Shown: one piece after another, positions 55,088 to 64,000 of the stretch
How the letters are laid out: each line of letters starts with the position of its first letter
Numbering within the stretch: position 1 is the stretch's first letter
Assembly (NCBI RefSeq): GCF_001039355.2
Contig: NW_019775523.1
Span: forward strand, 124,001-188,000
From: Lingula anatina
Taxonomy: Eukaryota; Brachiopoda; Lingulata; Lingulida; Lingulidae
Length of the DNA: 64,000 nt
Direction: 5' to 3'
Translations under genes and position numbers: made by a program
Notes under the pieces: generated by a model
Told to the model about the DNA's origin: nothing
The model's input: only the letters and a program-made list of their open reading frames with translations
The model's database searches: none

Positions 55088-55360
55088 TTGAGGCTGGAAA
55101 TATCCATGAACTTCCATGATTTGAGCAAAAAATGCCACTCGTTAAAGGACAGCTACACGCGTCTTGGCATCCCTTCGTCCTGGCACATAGACCCACACGA
55201 TTTTAAGTCTCCCAAAGAGCTGGCACACAGACTGAAAGAACTAGATAAAGACGACGTTGAATATGCCACTGTTCCCACGCCCGACGCCAGTATTTCAGAA
55301 AGTGTGAATTTAATGCCCGACTTGACCATTAGATGTTTCAATAAACTTTCAAAATAGCTT
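55088..55360 (+). pseudogene. Fucosyltransferase-like (GT10) C-terminal fragment
   Basis: The frame reads ...YTRLGIPSSWHIDPHDFKSP then KELAHRLKELDKDDVEYATV. Alpha-1,3-fucosyltransferases of glycosyltransferase family 10 end with a very similar PSSxIxxxDFxSPKELAxxLxxLDKNxxEY motif, so this looks like the last exon of such a Golgi enzyme. The rest of the enzyme is not present nearby. The following residues (VPTPDASISESVNLMPDLTI) do not resemble the family end. Probably a gene fragment; recognition rests on one motif. Confidence 0.5.
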
Positions 55361-55388
55361 TCTATTTAATGTAATGTTTTCTGAAATG

Positions 55389-55922
55389 TAAAGCAAGGCT
55401 GACACTTGCACGATTCTGTGGCACGCATTGGCAAGACTCGAGTCGTGTCAGTGCGCAAACTAGTCGTGAACTGGCGTGAAGAAATTCAAAATTTTGGTCA
55501 CGACAAAATTTCGCGACTGTTCGTGAACTCGTCGTGAATTCGTCGGGACGATGCGAGAGGATGCGTGCCAGTGCGTGGCAGTGCGCGCCATGCCACGACT
55601 GTTACGAACTGCCGAATAATTCACGAGCAGCTCACGTATATCGCGTGCCCAAGTCCGAATTGCGTCCGAATTGCGCAAACTCGTCGTGCCAATGCGGGAA
55701 GTGCGTAAACTATGCGCAAGCTATGCGTGAACTTGTCGTGGCAGTTCGTGTCAATGTGGACACGCATTCGTAAACTATTCGTTAGCTCGTCGTGAACTCG
55801 TCGTGAACTAAGCATGAACTAGTAGGGAACAGTGCGGGAGCCTCCCACTTCGTGCCCCAAAATGGCACGACTTGCCACGACAAAATCGGGGCCAAAAGTC
55901 GTGCAAGTGTCAGCCTTGCATT
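55389..55922. mobile_element. CGTG-rich foldback element with internal short repeats
   Basis: Terminal inverted repeats GCAAGGCTGACACTTGCACG (from 55393) and CGTGCAAGTGTCAGCCTTGC (ending near 55919), about 530 bases apart. The interior is GC-richer than its surroundings and made of degenerate short repeats on TCGTGAACT/AGTCGTG and GCACG, quite unlike the host AT-rich sequence. There is no transposase. A non-autonomous DNA transposon is the likeliest identity. Its right end alone is also carried in copy 1 of the duplicated block. Confidence 0.75.
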
Positions 55923-56635
55923 ACTGTTACATGATGATTCTAAAAGAAAAATAAATAAATAAACTTTTGACAAAATCAAGGTGTTGTTTTCATTAATACA
56001 AATGAAATTGGGAAAATATCCAGTTTTATTGAACTTTTTATTCGGACCAATGAATCCTTATTTATATATTCGGACCGGCAGATGTTAGAAAACTAGTGGT
56101 CCAAATGGCCCGTGAGATTAAGGTACCACTGCTTTGTGCTGTATTCATACTTTTCTACCTTCTGACTTATGGACCTTCGGGCAAATGGTCATTCACACCG
56201 GTATATCAACCATGGGTACATCAACCGTGTCGGCTTCTCAAACAAGGCCTCATGTATATCATGTACTCCAAAATTGATGATAAGACCATGTTCGGGGACT
56301 GGCGTTAAGCGGGATAAATTACTTATGTCGATTGTCATTGTAGATGTAAACATTACAAGTAGATAGAAAGTTTCTATTTGATCTACAGCCTACTAACGAA
56401 GCTTCTGCGGCTTCCGTGGTAACTCCGCTGTCTTGGACACAGCTATGCGTGAGTCCGAATTCTAGGATGTACAGTGTTTATATTTTTTGCTATAAATTTA
56501 TAAAAATTGCATTTGATTACTATAAGAGGAAACCCGTGCGTACAGAGGGTGGGCTTGACTGCCATAAAAATCCAAAGCCGTCACCAACAACGGTGACGGA
56601 AAGTCACGAGTTCATATCCCAGATGACGCACGTTA
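55870..56635 (+). repeat. 766-base block duplicated at 53962-54727 (copy 2)
   Basis: The probable original location, because the left part continues smoothly from the CGTG foldback element and the right side runs on without a gap. Confidence 0.9.
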
Positions 56636-57356
56636 TTCCGTCACAACGGAATCGTGAAGTCGCGAAAACGAACGCTGGCTCGCGTCGGTCCGGGCAAATT
56701 ACCTTCTGCATAAAAACGGTTAAGTTAAGAATATGTGACCGATTTAACAACAACTTATTGCTGATCATTACCGTAAAGTCTGCGTCGTCAATAATATTTC
56801 GTTGAAACAATTGATGCTTTACTGTACAAAATCCGCTGACAGGTCTTTTTCTTCACCCCTAATCATTCAAATCAGTAAATCATTTTGATTCAAATCAGTG
56901 CTGTTACTGTGTTATGGCCAGGCTTATATGCTGACTGGGTTTTCTGAGATAATCACTTGAGATAATCAAACAATCTGACAGAGATAATATTTTCGACCTT
57001 TGAAAGAAAAATACAGATTGGCCACTAGTCTATCGTTTAGTAGGAGAGTGGAATCAACATTAACTTTTTAAAGATGGGTCTAAAGATTGAAGTCTTAAGG
57101 AGATGTAGACAAAAGTTTTGAAAGAGACGTGAACAATGCTGGTAAGGCTGTCATCACAACAAAGTTGATCCGCTGACTAATAGGTCGGTGAATAAATGTT
57201 TGAAAGCTCTAGATCGTCGTCATCTGTCACTATATTATGCAGTCTGTCATAACAGTAAACCCACATATAGCTGAAGTCACAGTACGGGTTTTCTTCCATT
57301 CAATTCAGAGAGCAATTCAGAGTTTATGATATAATACATACACAGGGCGGTAACTG
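56636..57356. other. Non-coding stretch
   Basis: No supported reading frame. A short inverted repeat (GGTGACGGAA near 56593 with TTCCGTCAC near 56636) lies at its left edge. Confidence 0.5.
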
Positions 57357-57395
57357 GGAACTTTCCAGGGTCATTAGCCATTATATAAGGTCTAT
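57357..57395 (+). repeat. Truncated first copy of the 0.83-kb tandem unit
   Basis: ACTTTCCAGGGTCATTAGCC... matches the start of the two full units that follow and stops at the N at 57396. Confidence 0.8.
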
Positions 57396-57396
57396 N

Positions 57397-58229
57397 AATT
57401 TTCCAGGATCATTAGCCATTATATAAGGTCTATATAAAATATGTTATGCAACTTTATTATGTTATGTTATGTTCTTAGGAGTCTCTACGTTGTGTGTGTC
57501 ACGTTTTAAAGATATTTCCAGATCAAACAATCCAAAGAGGATAGGTTTGTAGATTGTGCTCGTCAAGGTCGGTGAGCACGACTGGAGACTTTTTCCCTTT
57601 GGATTGGTTCTTTGGAGATACTCAAAAGATAGAATCTATGTCAACAACACCCAAACTATCGATGCTCTCGAGAATAATATTCGAACGGAGTTCAGGAGAA
57701 TTCCCCATGCCATATTGAGCTTTGTCATTGCAAAAGTCAGTGTGCGGGTATCTGCAGTGATTCCGAGGCAAGGTGCTTGGATCAAGGGCATTATAAACTA
57801 TTGACCAAAATGATGGCATACAAGGAAAAACCCTATACCACACAAAACTACCTGTGTGTTAAGCCTAGTAGTCTAGATGACTGGTGCAAAAATTGCTCAA
57901 AAGGTGGAAAAAGCATGAAACTTGGCACAAATGTTCTTTGGACTATGCTGATCATTTTCAAGGGCAGTGCCCAAAATTTCAAAGCGTTGCTTAGCAACCG
58001 TTGCCAAGGAAGTGATTTACCTTAGTAACAAGCTAATTGGACCTTTCTTGTTCAGTTTAAATGATTTAAAAAGGCTTTTAATAATGTTTCAAACCATCAG
58101 AACTATCACTATACTATTTTAAGACATTAAAAACCCAAGTAAACCATTGCAACAGTTGCTAGGCAGCATATTACCCTAGCAACAAGTATTTAACATGCTG
58201 AATAAGCCCAGAAAGTTAGTGTTAAGGTT
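57397..58229 (+). mobile_element. Tandem unit A with mariner-like transposase C-terminal remnant
   Basis: A frame around 57590-57790 reads FGLVLWRYSKDRIYVNNTQT then IDALENNIRTEFRRIP...GAWI. This matches the end of the catalytic domain of mariner/Tc-type DDE transposases (the usual form is PLDFFLWGYLKDRVYxNxPxTIxELKxNI). The PLDWFF motif is in a neighbouring frame, so a frameshift is present. The DDE core is missing. The unit is bordered by single Ns on both sides (57396, 58230) and repeated directly as unit B. Confidence 0.7.
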
Positions 58230-58230
58230 N

Positions 58231-59068
58231 AACTTTCCAGGGTCATTAGCCATTATATAAGGTCTATATAAAATATGTTATGCAACTTTATTATGTTATG
58301 TTATGTTATGTTCTTAGGAGTCTCTACGTTGTGTGTGTCACGTTTTTAAGATATTTCCAGATAAAACAATCCAAAGAGGATAGGTTTGTAGATTGTGCTC
58401 GTCAAGGTCGGTGAGCACGACTGGAGACTTTTTCCCTTTGGATTGTTTTTTTGGAGATACTCAAAAGATAGAATCTATGTCAACAACACCCAAACTATCG
58501 ATGCTCTCGAGAATAATATTCGAACGGAGTTCAGGAGAATTCCCTATGCCATACTTAGCTTTGTCATTGCAAAAGTCAGTGTGCGGGTATCTGCAGTGAT
58601 TCCGAGGCAAGGTGCTTGGATCAAGGGCATTATAAACTATTGACCAAAATGATGGCATACAAGGAAAAACCCTATACCACACAAAACTACCTGTGTGTTA
58701 AGCCTAGTAGTCTAGATGACTGGTGCAAAAATTGCTCAAAAGGTGGAAAAAGCATGAAACTTGGCACAAATGTTCTTTGGACTATGCTGATCATTTTCAA
58801 GGGCAGTGCCCAAAATTTCAAAGCGTTGCTTAGCAACCGTTGCTAAGGAAGTGATTTACCTTAGTAACAAGCTAATTGGACCTTTCTTGTTCAGTTTAAA
58901 TGATTTAAAAAGGCTTTTAATAATGTTTCAAACCATCAGAACTATCACTATACTATTTTAAGACATTAAAAACCCAAGTAAACCATTGCAACAGTTGCTA
59001 GGCAGCATGTTACCCTAGCAACAAGTATTTAACATGCTGAATAAGCCCAGAAAGTTAGTGTTAAGGTT
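58231..59068 (+). mobile_element. Tandem unit B with the same transposase remnant
   Basis: Near-identical to unit A apart from a few substitutions and one extra TTATG in a short run near 58305. Includes a region of TTGCTAGGCAGCAT and TTGCTTAGCAACCGTTGC motifs that also appears inverted at 60351-60678. Confidence 0.75.
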
Positions 59069-59179
59069 GATTTTTTGTTGAGTTCCTCTAGACAGAGGGG
59101 AGTTCAAATGTCATTAATAATATCATTGATGTAAAAAAAACAAAAACATTTTTACACCATCTTTTATGGAAAATAGTTT

Positions 59180-59790
59180 TTTTAATTTTTTTCAATTTTT
59201 GAGTTTTGACATAATGGTTGTGATAAGATTTCATCTGGGGTTAAATTGAAATTTTCCTGAATTTCACTCAAAGAACCAATAATTTTTGCCAAAAGGGATA
59301 AGAAGTTGCTTTTAGTATTTTTAATCCACCTTTTGTTACTACCGATTCCTGACATTTTGCCTAGAAAAACGCTCTCCACTTACTCTTATTTTCTTCATAA
59401 AGAAGTCTCTTAAGCCATGTAAAGTTTAGGGCCTTGGAAAAATTTTTATTTGCTGTACCTTTTTCCGTCCATTTTTGTAATCAGACGCCATCCTTGCTCA
59501 TTTTATTTTGTATCTTTTTCCATTCCTGATAAAGTTAAATATGATATGCATATTTTAAGTATTGAGGGAGGGGGGGCTGGTAGGAGAGTTTATACATGCC
59601 CTACGTAAGATGAGAAATACTAAAGGTTTAACCACTGTTGACTTTCCTATTATTGAAAGGTTTCTCAGAGACCAGATTTCCAAGATATTTTTCATTTTGT
59701 TCAATATTTTCTAAAAAGTTTTTTCACATTGTATTTTGTCAGTTCAGCATGGTTCTATTTTAATTCTATTTGTTAATCAATAAAGTTCAA
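59180..59790 (-). mobile_element. Decayed non-LTR retrotransposon (LINE) fragment
   Basis: On the minus strand, broken frames read ILEIWSLRNLSIIGKSTVVK (about 59640-59700), later GGLKVPNFFQ/ALNFTWLKRLLYEENKSKW (about 59410-59460) and YPFWQK. These match the thumb/C-terminal region of LINE reverse-transcriptase proteins (WxxRxLSLxGKxxVIK, GGLxxPDxxxxxxALKxxWIKRLL). Several stops and frameshifts are present; no intact polymerase motif is seen. It lies between the direct and inverted copies of the tandem unit. Confidence 0.7.
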
Positions 59791-60350
59791 AAGTTTCTGT
59801 TCACACCCAAAGGCCGTTAGATGCCATATCTTACTTCCACCAAGGCTGCTCTACATCAATATAAGAGTATTCTTGCGAGATGAACATATCTGAATCAGCA
59901 CTACGGTGCCATGTCATCAGATACCATGTGCTCACTCTGGTTGGACTTGTGCAGAACAGTGGGCCTAAGTGGACACATTTGCCAAAAGCTATTGACCTGT
60001 CCAGAGTTGCTCCAGTGTGCATGTAGGTGCAGATGTAGAGGCTGACAATGTGCAAGGGCAAAATGCACTGTATATTGCACATACAAGGGAGAATTAATTA
60101 TTATTATTATTATTAACTATTGCAAAGTTTTATAAAGAGTCGTAAGGTGATAAAAGCATGGAAATGGCTGGTTACTAATTTTGAACATGCTGCCTTAAGT
60201 ATCTGCACTGGCAATTTATTTGATCGGATGTGTGTAAACACACAATTGGTTCAACTTACTGGATTAAAAGTATGAACATCTTGCTCAAAAGTGTAGTTCT
60301 TAGCTAGTATTATAGATTTGCCTTGCTTAATAGACTAACGCAACTTTAAA

Positions 60351-60678
60351 TGCTTGTTGCTAGGGTAATATGCTGCCTAGCAATCGTGGCTAAGGTTAAT
60401 TTGGGTTTTAATTGCCTTAAAATAGTCTAGTGATAGTTCTGATGCCCTGAAACATAGTTATTAGCATTTATAAACTTTTTAAACTGGACAAGAAAGGTCT
60501 AATTAGCTTGTTACTAAGGAAATTCACTTCCATAGCAACGGTTGCTAAGCAACGCTTGGAAATTTTGGGCGCTGCCCTTGAAAATGATCAGCATAGACCA
60601 AAGAACATTTGTGCCAAGTTTCATGCTTTTTCCACATTTTGAGCAATTTGGCCAAAATATAGCACCAGTCATCCAGAC
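60351..60678 (-). repeat. Inverted diverged copy of the right part of units A/B
   Basis: Reverse complement of about 58730-59035 at roughly 85% identity by eye (TGCTTGTTGCTAGGGTAATA... to ...CACCAGTCATCCAGAC). More diverged than A is from B, so it is older or a separate family member. Confidence 0.8.
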
Positions 60679-60679
60679 T

Positions 60680-60914
60680 ATAGGTCCCAACTACGTTTTT
60701 GACGCACGGATTTTAGGTTCCTTGTGTCCGACCAGGACTTAGCTAGATCGCACGTAGCGGCTGTTGATCCTGTCGAAAGGTTTCTACGTGCTGTTTGCGT
60801 CCTCGAAAAGTCGCACGATGGACGTGCTCCTCACGCACGAACTCCCACGTTTTCCCCATTTATTTGACCGTAGACCACATGTAGCAACCCGTACGTTCAG
60901 TTGGGACCTAGGCT
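60680..60914. mobile_element. CGTA-rich foldback element, copy 1
   Basis: Bounded by TAGGTCCCAACT and AGTTGGGACCTA as inverted ends, about 235 bases. The interior is rich in ACGCACG/CGTACG words and repeats GTCGCACGATGGACGT and CTCACGCACGAACTCC as in copy 2. No coding capacity. Confidence 0.7.
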
Positions 60915-60987
60915 TAAAGCTACTCTTACAGCCGGTCGTGCGTGCTTCTACGAGCGGTTTGCGTGCAAAAAATTGGCCAAGTACTAA

Positions 60988-61226
60988 AGCCCAGGTCCCA
61001 ACTGCGTTTTGGACGCACGGATTTTAGGTTCCTTGCGTCCGGCCAGGACGTAGCTAGATCGCACGTAGCGGCTGTTGATCATGTCGAAAAGTGTCTACGT
61101 GCTGTTTGCGTCCTCCAAAAGTCGCACGATGGACGTACTCCTCACGCACGAACTCCAACATTTTCCCCACTTTTTTGGCCGTAAAACACACGTAGCAGCC
61201 CGTACGTTCGGTTGGGACCTAGGCTT
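60988..61226. mobile_element. CGTA-rich foldback element, copy 2
   Basis: Starts CAGGTCCCAACTGCG and ends GGTTGGGACCTAGGC; about 90% identical to copy 1 by eye. The sequence from 61227 to about 61600 has the same CGTA-rich style and is probably more of the same family. Confidence 0.7.
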
Positions 61227-61899
61227 AAGATACACGCACGTGGAACGTACCTTTTTTGGTGGACGCAAACACGACGCAAAGCACGCAGTCCGAAAACTGG
61301 CAGGCCAGTTTTTCGCTACGACGGCTGTGGAGCACGCTCGTAGCACGCAAGACAAAAGTACTAAAAAAGTGCTCATTACGTCTCTCTTACGTTTCTCTTA
61401 CTTCGTAAGTACGATTTCTGAAAACGTACGCTTCACTTGCAATACACGTACGATTATCCCACTCACTGCATGCGACACAAGTACAGATCGTACGTGCTCC
61501 TTACTTCTTCCTACTTCCAAAAAGGCGTACAGACCACTTTCATTCTACGACAACGCTTCGCCTGACAACAACTCCGAGAATGCACCATCTCTAAGCACGC
61601 ACGATGGGTTGTAAGAGAGGCTTAAGACAGGTCAGTGAAAATATATTGTTAAATGTTCCTTTTATAGAAAATGCTACTTTATCAAAACTGGCACCATCTT
61701 TTTGGAACATCCTGTATGTTGCCGGGCTTTGGTTACATGGGCGCCCGGCTTTTTACTTTGTTATAGCCCCACCCGACACTAGCCATAAAACCCAAATTGA
61801 AGTATCTGCTTATACAGAATCCCCCTGCATTAACAGAGGTTTGTGCATGCACGTACCATACAAATTTTTGTCATATATTCAAGCTAGAAAAGCACTCAG

Positions 61900-62194
61900 A
61901 GAGCGCAGACCTCCGCCAAGGCAGCAAAGTCTCCATCCAATGCCGTTTCACCCCTAAAATTTCGATATTTTTTATTATTGATTGATTGATTATTGTTCCG
62001 GATCACTGATTATTGATTGATTATCGATCCGGATCCCCACTAAAAACTAATCATCTGTTCCTTGGCCTACTTCTGACAGTTCCTGAAAAATTCATCAAAA
62101 TCGGTCCATAACTTTTTGAGTTATATTGATGACGGACAGACAGACAGACAAACAAACAAACAGGGGTGAAAACATAACCTCCTTGGCGGAGGTA
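61900..62194. mobile_element. Dispersed repeat with short inverted ends and a GACA/AACA tract
   Basis: Left end ACCTCCGCCAAGG (about 61908) and right end CCTTGGCGGAGGT (about 62180) are inverted. Between them lie TGATTGAT-type repeats and GACGGACAGACAGACAAAC. I recognise the right end as a sequence common in marine invertebrate genomes, but I cannot name the family. Confidence 0.6.
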
Positions 62195-62839
62195 ATAACA
62201 AATGCTGCACTTGTGTCACTGCAGTGGATGTATAGACTCCTTGTTTACTAAAACACTGCCCAGACGACCATATACAGGCAAATGGATCAACTTATGGAAA
62301 AGAGATCAAGTTCTGTAATGAAGGATTGGGCTCTTAAAATACTCCATTGTTTTAAACATATTTTGCTCTCGTTTTTGATACTTTGCCGTTGTTACCTGAC
62401 GTCAGCACCACGTGTCACATTGAATGAAATAACACGAGACACGTGACCAAATACGCCACTGCTGTGATGTTAACTACAATATACTGGTACTTATATAAAC
62501 AATGCTAGTGTCCTCGATTCTAGAAATAATTTCTGTGAGTTGCAATATACTGTATATACAGAGTATAAAAATATACATATTGCAGCTATATGAAGTTTTA
62601 GTGGGGAAATTGCTCTGTTATTAAAACAAGCTTGTATATAGTATCTAATTAGAGTGAATGTATCCTAACGCCTATTTTATATCAATTTGTGGTGATCGTT
62701 CATCCTACTGAAACCCCATTAATTTAATGGTATAATGACGATACAGCAAACCCATTGTGTTATCTTGAATTCTTATGTCTATATACAATTACTCCAGCCT
62801 GAATTGTCTTAACGCTGTAACCTATACTGAAGTCTTTTT
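62195..62839. other. Non-coding stretch
   Basis: No supported reading frame or repeat. Confidence 0.5.
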
Positions 62840-63618
62840 GGCCGCTTTCAGAACAGTGTAGTGGACTAACTATCCGAGGGTCAAATATGGCCCACCCACT
62901 TGAATACTTCCCAAGGGGAATCTATTCGGTGTCTATAGGGGCCATTCAGAATAAAAGATCCGCGTATCAGATGATCCAAGGATCAAATATGGCGGACCTC
63001 ACATGAAAGGAAGACCGCTTAATCCTGTACTAGGCCCCATTCAGAATGGATGATCCGAGTACTAACTGGTCCACCGACAATATGGCCGACCACAGCTCAA
63101 AAGCGAGGCCGCTGATTCCTGATGGTCTCCCCGAATCCACTCGCGCCTTAAAACGGAGTAAATATCTGCTCCCAGTTTTAAACGCTGGGCCCCTGCAGCG
63201 ACGGCGCTTGTGGGGGGCGGGGAGGCCATCGGGAATCAGCGGCATCGCTTTTGAACTGCTGTGGGCCATATTTAGTCGGCGGATCAGTTAGTACACGGAT
63301 CATCCGTTCTGAATGGGGCCATAGTCTCTCTGCCTCTCACACGCCCCTACAGGGGCACAGTCATTAATTCTCGGCTTAATTCGACCGGTCGAGGGACGAC
63401 GCGTGGGATGCCGTGTGAGAGGTGGAGAGACCATTTCAGGAATAATCGGTCTTCCTTTCATGTAGGGTCCTCCATATCTGATCTTTGGATCTTTGGATCA
63501 GCTGATACTCAGATCATTTATTCTGAATGGCCCCTATTAGCGGATAAGACGGCAAGCTTTTGAGTGGGGCGCCATATTTGATCGGCGGACTAGTTAGTCC
63601 ACTGTTCTGAATGTGGCC
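62840..63618. mobile_element. Nested cluster of at least three MITE-like foldback elements
   Basis: Three concentric inverted repeats sharing family ends. Outer: 62840-63618, GGCCGCTTTCAGAACAG against CTGTTCTGAATGTGGCC. Middle: 62938-63534, GGGGCCATTCAGAATAAA against TTTATTCTGAATGGCCCC. Inner: 63033-63320, GGCCCCATTCAGAATGGATG against CATCCGTTCTGAATGGGGCC. A further hairpin (GTCTCTCTGCCTCTCACACG against CGTGTGAGAGGTGGAGAGAC, about 63325-63432) belongs to the middle element's interior. Bases around the middle and inner insertions suggest TA-type target sites. No transposase. Confidence 0.85.
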
Positions 63619-64000
63619 TTTCTTGTCACCAAATTATGTAGATTACATTTATATTAAAATGTACGTGGTGGCACGTTACGTGTTTGTACGTATATCTTCC
63701 CCGTTAATTAGTTATCTTCTTAATGAGTAACTTAAGATTGTCATACATGTAGGTATGCGTTTTGTACGTGCTGATATCTCCAGTTTATATTAACATGCTT
63801 GAGAAGCATGGTATCTGATATCAATCTATGTATGGTATATTACTTGGTGATTATTATCATTATGCATCCTCTTTTTTCTTGTGATTAACGCGGACTAACT
63901 TCTAGTATGTGTATACGAGTGCATTATATTTTCTTTTGTATTAACAAACCATCACATGATGTTGTACTCCTACACACACTGGACAATAGATGTGTCACCC
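63619..64000. other. Non-coding window end
   Basis: AT-rich, nothing supported. Confidence 0.5.

Noticed and set aside
54188-56308. Identical 70-codon frames MVQMAREIK... in the two duplicated blocks
   Set aside because: Identity comes from the recent 766-base duplication; no family is recognisable and no splice context supports a gene.
53960-59070. Regular repeats considered as a CRISPR-like or satellite array
   Set aside because: The repeats are long transposon fragments and block duplications in an animal genome, with no short repeats separated by unique spacers.
61075-61614. 179-codon plus-strand frame
   Set aside because: Runs through the CGTA-rich foldback repeats, which lack TA-rich stop codons; no protein features.

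Overview
This is animal genomic DNA. It is AT-rich, with short exons split by GT-AG introns of a few hundred bases to several kb, many microsatellites and foldback DNA elements, and several assembly gaps. The gene content (RAD51C, the ciliary protein CFAP119, DUS3L, a POPX-type PP2C phosphatase, a TRIM-type RING/B-box protein and a divergent TALE homeobox gene) fits a marine invertebrate. The TALE gene resembles the expanded divergent TALE set of spiralians, so a lophotrochozoan such as a mollusc, annelid or brachiopod is my best guess. The species is not determined.

Layout: (1) 134-8570 (+) is the 3' part of a Ser/Thr-rich acidic protein gene that I do not recognise. Its 4.7-kb intron holds an antisense intronless TALE homeobox gene (3033-4010, -) and a 625-base gap inside a G-rich minisatellite. 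(2) 13215-21840 (-) is a PPM1E/F (POPX) phosphatase gene lacking only its first exon(s); its introns carry several foldback elements. (3) 27806-29222 (+) holds only the last three exons of DUS3L. (4) 31460-34747 (+) is a complete seven-exon RAD51C, divergent from a small minus-strand ORF across about 0.3 kb with two CRE palindromes. (5) 35839-39440 (-) is a complete nine-exon CFAP119, convergent with RAD51C. (6) About 40.85-52.98 kb (+) is a TRIM-type gene with probable 5' UTR exons, a RING/B-box exon, and a 5.2-kb exon encoding coiled coil plus more than 1,300 residues of degenerate Thr/Asp/Lys-rich repeats. (7) 53.5-63.6 kb is a transposon graveyard: a split Tc1-like element, tandem transposase fragments, a LINE fragment, a fucosyltransferase-like fragment and several foldback/MITE families, including a nested set.

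The genes do not form a pathway; they are ordinary neighbouring loci with one nested pair and one probable bidirectional promoter. The most unusual items are the TRIM-type protein with its giant repeat tail (including several TQT anchors of the kind bound by dynein light chain LC8), the nested divergent TALE homeobox gene, short duplications that copy exon edges with their splice sites, and the Russian-doll MITE cluster. Single N characters recur next to duplications and look like assembly joins, so some of the 53-59 kb structure may be artefact. All homology statements are from recognition of protein motifs; no search was run.
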